From Bdellovibrionaceae bacterium UBA5009 (GTDB lineage: Bacteria; Bdellovibrionota; Bdellovibrionia; Bdellovibrionales; Bdellovibrionaceae): a stretch of 9,261 nucleotides of DNA. The position numbers were made by a program, and so were the translations under genes. The DNA lies in the NCBI GenBank assembly GCA_002396665.1, contig DGYJ01000070.1, positions 26,504-35,764 on the forward strand, given 5' to 3'. Position 1 is the first letter of the stretch. Every line of letters begins with the position of its first letter. Shown piece after piece: positions 1-5,658 of the stretch. Under the pieces are notes generated by a model that was not told where the DNA came from, did not search any database, and saw only the letters and a list, made by a program, of their open reading frames with translations.

Positions 1-715
1 CGATGCGGTATTGATCTTTTGACTTAATAATAGATTCTTCTTTAATTTGAAAATCTTTGATTGTGAATCTTTCGAACAAAGGATCAGCCCCATCGTAAAC
101 GCCAGCCTTCTGGCCTTTGGACTGGTCACTAAAAAAGAGGGAACCCGTAGAATCAATTTTAAGCAGATCTGTCGACGCCGGGCCACGTGGCGTTAGGACC
201 TTGGTCGATGCTTGCGAAGACTTTGATTTCATTGAAGCAGCTGCGTTTTTTGCAGAGTCCACATTTTCTTTTTTGCTATTTTTAGCGGATTTTGATTTTG
301 CGTTTTCGGATTGATAAAAATCGACAATTAATCGCGAAGGCTGGTCTGTTAAATAGTCAAAACTTTCAATTTCAGATCCGACCAAATGAAAAATAATTTT
401 TACTTTTCCATCGACGGCTCCGCGTTGAATATCTACTTTAGAAACAAGTGGACTTCTGAAGGCGAGAATTTCTTTTTCAGTCGTCGCATCCAGACCATCA
501 ACAAGTAGCTCGGCCACGTTTGAGCCTTTTTCATCTTTCTTTTTAAGATCGTAGTTCCAGTCTTTCGAACCACTAAGTTCTAAGTGAACAGTATCGTTTT
601 CATAGTTAATTCGACCATGAAGTGATTGGGCTTTGGTCGTGATAGCCACTAAAAAAAGTACCAAAACAATAAAAGTAAATTTCACATTGAAGCTAGACAA
701 AAATTTGAGTTTCAT
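1..715 (-). CDS. Exported AMIN-domain protein, N-terminal part (cut by window edge)
   Basis: An open frame reads leftward from an ATG at 713-715 to the window edge with no stop, giving 238 residues; the C-terminus is missing. Residues 1-30 form a Sec signal peptide: basic start MKLKF, hydrophobic core around residues 14-25, likely cleavage after TKA (residue 29). Residues 31-135 alternate short beta strands and end in YLTDQPSRLIVDFY (121-134), which matches the closing strand of AMIN domains, periplasmic modules that help target envelope proteins to peptidoglycan or secretin assemblies. A Lys/Ser/Ala-rich linker follows (about 138-172), then a less ordered stretch. By analogy with similar predator proteins, TPR or other repeats may follow outside the window; that is a guess. 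An in-frame ATG at 734-736 would add seven residues; neither start has a clear Shine-Dalgarno, and 715 gives the more typical signal peptide. Divergent from the mla operon. Confidence 0.72.
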   Translation of the reverse strand, partial: MKLKFLSSFNVKFTFIVLVLFLVAITTKAQSLHGRINYENDTVHLELSGSKDWNYDLKKKDEKGSNVAELLVDGLDATTEKEILAFRSPLVSKVDIQRGAVDGKVKIIFHLVGSEIESFDYLTDQPSRLIVDFYQSENAKSKSAKNSKKENVDSAKNAAASMKSKSSQASTKVLTPRGPASTDLLKIDSTGSLFFSDQSKGQKAGVYDGADPLFERFTIKDFQIKEESIIKSKDQYRI

Positions 716-732
716 ACTGAAGTAAAGACATA

Positions 733-745
733 GCATTTCAAATGC
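733..745. promoter_or_regulatory. Short palindrome in the leader of the AMIN gene
   Basis: GCATTT-c-AAATGC is an inverted repeat with 6-bp arms around a single base, 18 bp upstream of the chosen start of the leftward AMIN-domain gene and overlapping its alternative ATG. Its position would suit an operator or mRNA structure, but an AT-rich repeat this short can arise by chance. Confidence 0.25.
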
Positions 746-808
746 CAAACATTTCTTGGGCTAGGAAAAAATTGATTGGACTTGAGCAGACTTTGCCCCA
801 CGAAATTC

Positions 809-822
809 TGTCAGGCCTGACA
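809..822. promoter_or_regulatory. Perfect 14-bp palindrome, candidate operator
   Basis: TGTCAGGCCTGACA is a perfect dyad lying roughly midway in the divergent intergenic region between the AMIN-domain gene and the mla operon. A second, shorter dyad, GTCATGAC (825-832), follows at once, so TGACA occurs at 818-822 and again at 829-833, 11 bp apart, about one helical turn. A possible -10 element TATAAC (837-842) for the rightward operon abuts it, so a bound dimer would cover the promoter region. I could not find a convincing -35 box. The regulator is unknown. Confidence 0.4.
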
Positions 823-888
823 AAGTCATGACACAATATAACCTCGACTCGACTTAACTATTTCCGCAAAATGTCCGAGATAATTGCT

Positions 889-1389
889 ATGAAAAACCAC
901 CTTGCTCAAAACATCTTTTTCGCTTTTATATTTCTAACACTTGCTGGCTGCGTAACCGTTGATGTCGGTGGCTCAAAAGCCAAAAGCGCACGTAACGTTA
1001 AATTTGAAAAACCAGGTTCACCTTTTGCGAGCAGTTCCGACGGCACTGGTGATCAAACTTGGATCAGTGAAAAAACAGGCAATTCGATTTCATATCTTTC
1101 GGAGTGCGAACGCCAAGTTGAACTTAATCTTGAACAACTAGAATCCGAGGCCTTGAGCGTACTTGAAAAAATGAAAATCGAAAAATCAGAACGCCTTGGC
1201 TTTAATGGCCGCGAAGCCGTTCGCACCGTGGCCAGTGGCAAAGTCGATGGCGTGGATGTGAAAATGCAGTTGCTGACATTTAAGAAAAACAATTGCAACT
1301 ACAGTTTAAGCTATGGTGCCGTCAGCAGTAAGTATGACTTGGAACTTTCACAGTTCGATCAATTTATGAAGGGATTCCAAGCCCCATGA
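889..1389 (+). CDS. Small lipoprotein heading the mla-type operon
   Basis: A 166-residue lipoprotein of unknown function. Residues 1-20 are a signal peptide (MKNH, then a hydrophobic run) ending in the lipobox LAGC with Cys21 as the lipidation site. The residues after it (VTVD) carry no Asp at +2, so outer-membrane sorting is likely if E. coli rules apply. The mature part has a Lys/Ser linker (about 28-50), then an alpha/beta region with SISYLSEC (about 69-76), a helix rich in Glu and Leu, and a C-terminal FDQFMKGF helix. This order loosely recalls small PsbP/Mog1-like folds, which is only an impression. I preferred the ATG at 889 over the in-frame ATG at 871 because it starts directly at the signal peptide and has GAG about 10 bases upstream. 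Its TGA overlaps the mlaE start (ATGA), so the two are translationally coupled. It may act as an accessory factor of the transporter, perhaps at the outer membrane where MlaA or PqiC-type partners work. Confidence 0.75.
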   Translation: MKNHLAQNIFFAFIFLTLAGCVTVDVGGSKAKSARNVKFEKPGSPFASSSDGTGDQTWISEKTGNSISYLSECERQVELNLEQLESEALSVLEKMKIEKSERLGFNGREAVRTVASGKVDGVDVKMQLLTFKKNNCNYSLSYGAVSSKYDLELSQFDQFMKGFQAP

Positions 1390-2177
1390 TCCAAACATTG
1401 ATTCAACCACTTCGCAGCTACATAACAGAATCACTGGATTTTATTGGTGGCATGAGTGTTCTTTTCATGCAAGTCATTCGCGACACCTTCAAAGGTCGTT
1501 TTTATTTCAAACTTTTAGTCGAACAAATTTTTCAAGTGGGATATAGATCTTTTCCGTTGATCATCATTACAGCCATCAGTACGGGCATGGTGATGTCCTT
1601 ACAGTTTGGGTTAGGTTTAGAAAAGTTTGGCGGAAAACTTTATGTTCCAAAACTAGTTGCCTTGATTGTTCTTCGCGAAATGGGACCTGTGTTCACGTCT
1701 CTGATGCTGGCCGCTCGCATGGGATCTGGCTTTGCCAGTGAAATCGGGTCCATGGTTGTAACTCAACAGATTGATGCCATTCGCGCCCTTGGAACATCAC
1801 CAATTAAAAAGATCGTCATACCAAGGGTTTTAGCCTGCCTGATCGTTTTACCTATGCTGGTGGCCTTTGCCAATGTCATTGGAAATGTCGGTGGAATGAT
1901 CATTGGTGTGAGCGAGCTTAAATTAGATCCTGAATTCTATTATCTAAAAATTCTGAGCACCGTTGAACTTAAAGACTATTTTTCTGGATTTATGAAAACA
2001 TTTTTCTTCGCTTTGTTTATATCTGTTCCTTCATGTTACTACGGTCTTACTGTGAAAAATGGAACTAAAGAAGTCGGAATTGCTACAACAAAAGCCGTTG
2101 TCGTGGCTTCAATCTTAATTCTTGTCGGTAACTTCTTCTTGTCGAAGTTGTTCTGGATTATCGAGAGGATTTCATGA
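1386..2177 (+). CDS. mlaE: MlaE-family ABC transporter permease
   Basis: A 263-residue inner-membrane permease of the MlaE (DUF140) family, the membrane part of the MCE-type system that moves phospholipids between inner and outer membranes. Visible hallmarks are an amphipathic N-terminus, a first membrane segment near 55-78, the family core REMGPVFTSLMLAARMGSG (97-115), and the cytoplasmic coupling stretch ASEIGSMVVTQQIDAIRALG (117-136) that contacts the ATPase. Further hydrophobic segments lie near 145-175, 203-222 and 236-258. Length is normal for the family (about 260). Start: ATG overlaps the stop of the lipoprotein gene by four bases, with AAGGGA at 1369-1374 as a rather distant ribosome site. 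Its own stop overlaps the mlaF start in the same ATGA way. A homologous permease serves in chloroplast TGD and mycobacterial Mce systems, but the small MCE partner downstream favours the Mla type. Confidence 0.93.
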   Translation: MIQTLIQPLRSYITESLDFIGGMSVLFMQVIRDTFKGRFYFKLLVEQIFQVGYRSFPLIIITAISTGMVMSLQFGLGLEKFGGKLYVPKLVALIVLREMGPVFTSLMLAARMGSGFASEIGSMVVTQQIDAIRALGTSPIKKIVIPRVLACLIVLPMLVAFANVIGNVGGMIIGVSELKLDPEFYYLKILSTVELKDYFSGFMKTFFFALFISVPSCYYGLTVKNGTKEVGIATTKAVVVASILILVGNFFLSKLFWIIERIS

Positions 2178-2917
2178 GCACACCAATGGGAATGATCGAA
2201 GTTAAAAATTTTAAAAAATCATTTGGATCTCGATTAGTCCACAAAGATGTCAATTTTTATGTTCGTAAAGGCGAATGCCTTTGCCTTATTGGGGGCTCTG
2301 GCGTTGGTAAAAGTGTTATTTTAAGAAGCTTAATTGGACTTGAAAAGCCTGATTCTGGCGAAATATTTATTGATGGCGTTGAGATCACTGAAATGCACGA
2401 ACGGCAGCTCAATGAAATTCGTAAAAAAGTAGCCTACGTATTCCAAGGTGGGGCTTTGTTTGATTCTATGACAGTCTACGAAAATCTGGCTTACCCGCTG
2501 CGTGAACATTTTAATTTTTCAGAATCTGAAGTGAAAGATCGCATTTTAACACAGTTAAATGAATTCGGACTTCCAGGAAGTGAACACCTTTACCCAAGCA
2601 ACCTTTCCGGCGGTATGCAAAAACGTGTTGGCCTTGCACGGGCCATGATGATGAGCCCAGATGTTGTTTTATATGATGAACCGACTGCGGGACTTGACCC
2701 CTACAACACAATCAAAATTCAAGAGCATATTCTAAGACTCAAAAAGCAAGGCAAAACTTCGATCCTGGTGACCCATGATATGCCAACGGCCTTTGCTGTT
2801 TGCGATAAAATGGCCTTCTTGCTTGATGGTCGAATCGCTGCCCACGGAACAATTAAAGATTTAGAAAAAGAACAGCATGGAATAATTCAAAAGTTTATTG
2901 CAGGAGAAGCCTCATAA
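2174..2917 (+). CDS. mlaF: MlaF-family ABC transporter ATPase
   Basis: A 247-residue cytoplasmic ATPase that powers the MlaE permease. All ABC motifs are intact: Walker A GGSGVGKS (40-47), Q-loop Gln91 within VFQGGALFDSMTVYENL, signature LSGGM (144-148), Walker B VVLYDE (164-169) with the D-loop AGLD, and H-loop His201. The Q-loop surroundings (FQGGALFDS) and the signature LSGGMQKRVGLARA are typical of the Mla/Ttg2A branch rather than of importers. The gene starts four bases inside mlaE and has a strong ribosome site GAGAGGA at 2163-2169, five bases from the ATG. Later Met codons at residues 5 and 7 are possible but worse placed. No STAS-domain MlaB, the usual small partner that stabilises MlaF in E. 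coli, is encoded next to it. Confidence 0.94.
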   Translation: MSTPMGMIEVKNFKKSFGSRLVHKDVNFYVRKGECLCLIGGSGVGKSVILRSLIGLEKPDSGEIFIDGVEITEMHERQLNEIRKKVAYVFQGGALFDSMTVYENLAYPLREHFNFSESEVKDRILTQLNEFGLPGSEHLYPSNLSGGMQKRVGLARAMMMSPDVVLYDEPTAGLDPYNTIKIQEHILRLKKQGKTSILVTHDMPTAFAVCDKMAFLLDGRIAAHGTIKDLEKEQHGIIQKFIAGEAS

Positions 2918-3738
2918 TGGAAACGTCGATCAAAAATAATATCAAAGTTGGAATATTTGTAGCGGCTGGACTTCTGGTGATCCTTTTTTCAATTTTTATC
3001 TTAGGCGCAGATAAATCTTTGTTTACTTCCTATGTACGACTTCACGCCCATTTTAAAAATGTTCAAGGATTGGCTTCTGGCAGTATCGTTTCTTTGGCTG
3101 GCGTTACCGTTGGCAATATTGAAGACATTCGTTTTCTATCTGAAGAAAATGTTCTTGATGTGGTGATGAAAATTGAAAAAAATCATCTCCGTCGCATTCG
3201 CGAAGGCTCTGAAGTGGAAATTAAAACCCAAGGGGCCTTGGGTGATAAGTTTATTTACATTCTTCCAGGGGATTACAAAAATCCTGAATTAAAATCAGGT
3301 GACAAAATTCCTGTGGCACAATCTTCGGATATCTTTGATATTGTTTCTTCTCGTGGGAAAGAGACTGAAAAAATATTTGATATCATCAATGAAATGTATG
3401 TTTTGACCAAAACAATCAATGCCGAAAATCGTGTTGGTAAAATTATGGAAAACTTGAATTCAGCTTCCAACAATTTTAACCAAGTCACAACAGACATGCG
3501 TAAAATGGTCAGTTCAATGAATCTACCAAATCAAGGCGACAAAATCCGCGATGCGATTGAAAAAATGGACAATATCATGTCCAAAATTGATCGTGGCCAG
3601 GGCACATTGGGTGCACTGATCAACGATTCTAGCTTGCATGATCAAATCAAAGGATTCTTTGGGGCCTCACAAAGAAAAAGCCATATCAAATCTGTGATTC
3701 GCACATCCATCGAAAAGAATGACGAAATCAATCCTTAG
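2917..3738 (+). CDS. mlaD: MlaD-family MCE-domain protein
   Basis: A 273-residue inner-membrane-anchored periplasmic protein. One membrane segment at about 10-30 follows a short cytoplasmic start. A single MCE domain covers about 38-118, with the conserved run GLASGSIVSLAGVTVGNI (51-68) and the closing motif GALGDKFIYILPG (106-118). MCE domains form hexameric rings that carry phospholipid between the permease and its acceptor. The rest (about 140-225) is predicted helical and ends in GTLGALINDSSL (229-240), a motif often seen in the C-terminal part of longer MCE proteins, then a basic tail. E. coli MlaD is about 183 residues, so this one has some 90 extra at the C-terminus; such longer single-MCE forms are common outside enterobacteria. 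The start shares one base with the mlaF stop (TAATG), with ribosome site AGGAGA at 2902-2907. Confidence 0.93.
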   Translation: METSIKNNIKVGIFVAAGLLVILFSIFILGADKSLFTSYVRLHAHFKNVQGLASGSIVSLAGVTVGNIEDIRFLSEENVLDVVMKIEKNHLRRIREGSEVEIKTQGALGDKFIYILPGDYKNPELKSGDKIPVAQSSDIFDIVSSRGKETEKIFDIINEMYVLTKTINAENRVGKIMENLNSASNNFNQVTTDMRKMVSSMNLPNQGDKIRDAIEKMDNIMSKIDRGQGTLGALINDSSLHDQIKGFFGASQRKSHIKSVIRTSIEKNDEINP

Positions 3739-3787
3739 ATAATATCGGGGTAAAATCAAAATCAGATTTAGATAAGTTCTAAGTAGC

Positions 3788-4180
3788 TTATTCGTCGTCA
3801 GTTTTAAATCGCGAGATAAATTTTTTAATTTCTTCTTGATCGTCGGCTGATTTTGGAACAGCTTTGCGATCCCTCGTGAATTGGATGTCTTTGATAAAAT
3901 CAACGCCAGCGCGTTTTTGAATAGATTCTAGAATTTGCGCCTTTAAGAAATGCATTTGCTGCATCCAAGTGCTGCTTTTAACCCAAAGATACAACACACC
4001 ACGCGAAAGACCCACGGGTTCGGTTTGCTCGGCCACTGTGGGGCCAACAACTTTTTCCCACTGGGCCCACAACTTCCAACGTGCAAAAGGTTCAGACAAT
4101 GGTGACTGGACATTTTGAAAAAGACTGTGTAGGACTTGGGCACTACTTTGAAAGCGGGCCTTAAGATCGTTTTCTTTCAT
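3788..4180 (-). CDS. DUF721/DciA-like protein
   Basis: A 130-residue protein with the DUF721 (DciA) pattern: a basic N-terminal helix, then WEKVVGPTVAEQTEP (41-55) and GVLYLWVKSSTWMQQMHFLK (61-80), which match the family's W..vvG..ia..t.P and gvL.v.v.s..w.qeL signatures, followed by IKDIQF (97-102). DciA loads or manages the replicative helicase DnaB in most bacteria, which lack the phage-derived DnaC loader; related DUF721 proteins are less well studied. The C-terminal 25 residues are polar and charged. It is convergent with mlaD (49-bp gap with no convincing terminator) and divergent from trmFO, so it is probably a single-gene unit. The start at 4178-4180 has only a weak upstream CGGAT, but the next Met (residue 73) would remove the core. 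Confidence 0.8.
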   Translation of the reverse strand: MKENDLKARFQSSAQVLHSLFQNVQSPLSEPFARWKLWAQWEKVVGPTVAEQTEPVGLSRGVLYLWVKSSTWMQQMHFLKAQILESIQKRAGVDFIKDIQFTRDRKAVPKSADDQEEIKKFISRFKTDDE

Positions 4181-4215
4181 ATCCGATAGTTACCACAGCC
4201 CCAACGGAATGAAAA

Positions 4216-4221
4216 TATAAA
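4216..4221 (+). promoter_or_regulatory. Possible -10 element for trmFO
   Basis: TATAAA lies 30 bp before the trmFO start in the 71-bp divergent gap shared with the dciA-like gene. It would give a short leader holding the ribosome site AAAGGAA (4238-4244). No good -35 box sits at the right distance, so this is tentative. The same AT-rich run could also act as the -10 of the leftward gene. Confidence 0.25.
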
Positions 4222-4251
4222 GATCGCCCTTTAGAAAAAAGGAAATTCTGT

Positions 4252-5583
4252 ATGTCATTGAATTCACGTATCAGTGTTGTTGGCGCGGGGCTTGCGGGCT
4301 CGGAATGCGCCTACCAATTGGCAGAAAAAGGCTATGAAGTCGATCTTTTCGAAATGAGACCCGAAAACATGACCCCGGCCCATAAGACTTCCCAATTTGG
4401 CGAATTAGTTTGCTCGAATTCCTTTGGCAGTCTTTCAGATGAAAGTGCCCCAGGCCAGCTCAAGTGGGAAGCCGAGCAAATGGGCTCTTTAATTTTAAAA
4501 GCTGCAAAAGAAGCCCACGTTCCAGCGGGACAAGCTTTAGGCGTGGACCGAGAGCTTTTTGCTAAAATCATCACACAAATGATTCAACAACATCCACGAA
4601 TTAAAATTCATAGTCGACGCATTGAAAGCCTAGAGCAAGTTCCCCGCCCAGCGGTCATTGCCACTGGACCACTGACAGATTTGAACTTAGCTGAATCCAT
4701 GCAAAAACATTTCGGTGACGAGTTTTTATATTTTTTTGATGCGATTGCGCCGATCATAGATGCGGACTCGATCAATGATCAAATCGCTTGGAAGGCTGAT
4801 CGCTACGATAAGGGAACTCCAGACTATTGGAATTGCCCGATGAATAAAGAACAGTATTTGCATTTTATTGACGAAATCAACAAAGCCCAAAAAGTGACTC
4901 CGAAACATTTTGAAACGACAGATTATTTTGAAGGCTGTATGCCGATTGAAGAAATGGCAGAACGTGGAATCGATACCCCACGCTTTGGCCCAATGAAACC
5001 CGTCGGATTGATCAATCCAAAAACTGGTCAAGAAGAGTACGCCATTGTTCAACTTCGCCAGGACAATAAAGAAGGAACAGCTTATAATATTGTCGGCTTT
5101 CAAACACGCATGACCTACGGGGAACAGGTACGTGTTTTCCGAATGATCCCTGGACTAGAAAATGCAGAGTTTTTAAAACTGGGAAGTATTCATCGCAATC
5201 TTTACATCAACTCACCAAAACGTTTAAACAAAGACCTTTCCAGTCAAAATGATCCCTGGTTATTTTTTGCAGGACAAATCACAGGTGTAGAAGGCTACTT
5301 CGAATCCACATGTGTTGGATTACTTGTGGCCCACTTTCTGGATCAAAAAATAAAACAAAATTCTTCCAATGAATTAGCACCCCCACGAGCCACTGCCATG
5401 GGATCATTGCTAGAAGCCATCACCGATCCAGAACGTGCAGAAAACTTTCAGCCGACAAATATTAACTTTGGTCTTTTTCCGATGATTTCTAAGTTAGAAA
5501 TTCGCGATAAGAAAAAGAAAAAATTAGCTCAACTTCAACGGGCCCGCGAAGCCCACCAAGAGTGGTTAAGCAAGAGGGCTTGA
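4252..5583 (+). CDS. trmFO: Methylenetetrahydrofolate-tRNA-(uracil-5-)-methyltransferase TrmFO
   Basis: A 443-residue folate/FAD-dependent enzyme that makes 5-methyluridine at position 54 of the tRNA T-loop, using methylenetetrahydrofolate as carbon donor. The N-terminus carries the FAD dinucleotide motif VVGAGLAGSECAYQLA (9-24) followed by EMRP (34-37). Both catalytic cysteines known from Bacillus and Thermus TrmFO are present: Cys54 in GELVCSNSFGS and Cys229 in FEGCMPIEEMAERG. Other family blocks are KWEAEQMGS (71-79), QLRQDN (267-272), VGFQTRMTYGEQ (281-292) and FFAGQITGVEGYFES (338-352). Length matches TrmFO (about 440) and excludes the longer MnmG (about 630). The start has AAAGGAA seven bases upstream. 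The gene stands divergent from the dciA-like gene, with a transglycosylase gene 75 bp downstream on the same strand. TrmFO replaces the SAM-dependent TrmA of E. coli. Confidence 0.96.
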   Translation: MSLNSRISVVGAGLAGSECAYQLAEKGYEVDLFEMRPENMTPAHKTSQFGELVCSNSFGSLSDESAPGQLKWEAEQMGSLILKAAKEAHVPAGQALGVDRELFAKIITQMIQQHPRIKIHSRRIESLEQVPRPAVIATGPLTDLNLAESMQKHFGDEFLYFFDAIAPIIDADSINDQIAWKADRYDKGTPDYWNCPMNKEQYLHFIDEINKAQKVTPKHFETTDYFEGCMPIEEMAERGIDTPRFGPMKPVGLINPKTGQEEYAIVQLRQDNKEGTAYNIVGFQTRMTYGEQVRVFRMIPGLENAEFLKLGSIHRNLYINSPKRLNKDLSSQNDPWLFFAGQITGVEGYFESTCVGLLVAHFLDQKIKQNSSNELAPPRATAMGSLLEAITDPERAENFQPTNINFGLFPMISKLEIRDKKKKKLAQLQRAREAHQEWLSKRA

Positions 5584-5592
5584 ATAGGTTCC

Positions 5593-5606
5593 TTTTCAGC
5601 TGAAAA
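5593..5606. repeat. 14-bp palindrome in the trmFO-mltF gap
   Basis: TTTTCAGCTGAAAA is a perfect dyad nine bases after the trmFO stop. As RNA it would have to open its centre to make a loop, leaving a short AT-rich stem followed by AAATT rather than a U-run, so it is a poor terminator. It may be a protein-binding site for the downstream gene, since a -10-like TACAAT lies at 5610-5615. A wider inverted pair, CCTTTTC (5591-5597) and GAAAAGG (5636-5642), encloses most of the gap. Confidence 0.3.
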
Positions 5607-5658
5607 AATTACAATCTAGAAGCAAAACTTCGACAGAAAAGGTCACTCTTACTGGACG

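Noticed and set aside
117..314. Rightward 65-codon open frame
   Set aside because: It lies opposite the coding strand of the AMIN-domain gene, whose signal peptide and domain pattern are clear; the rightward translation is Phe/Ser-rich and looks like an antisense shadow.
843..853. Tandem TCGAC repeat ahead of the lipoprotein
   Set aside because: Only two copies of a five-base unit; too short to mean anything alone.
871..888. An earlier in-frame ATG for the mla-operon lipoprotein
   Set aside because: It would put MSEIIA in front of a complete lipoprotein signal peptide and has no ribosome site; the ATG at 889 fits better.
3667..3903. Leftward 78-codon open frame across the mlaD end
   Set aside because: It overlaps the ends of both mlaD and the dciA-like gene in another frame, with no recognisable content.
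4726..5103. Leftward 125-codon open frame inside trmFO
   Set aside because: It is wholly opposite a confidently assigned enzyme region that includes Cys229; no ribosome site or family pattern.
4252..5583. Assignment as MnmG (GidA)
   Set aside because: MnmG shares the FAD motif but is about 630 residues; the 443-residue length and the two TrmFO cysteines decide for TrmFO.
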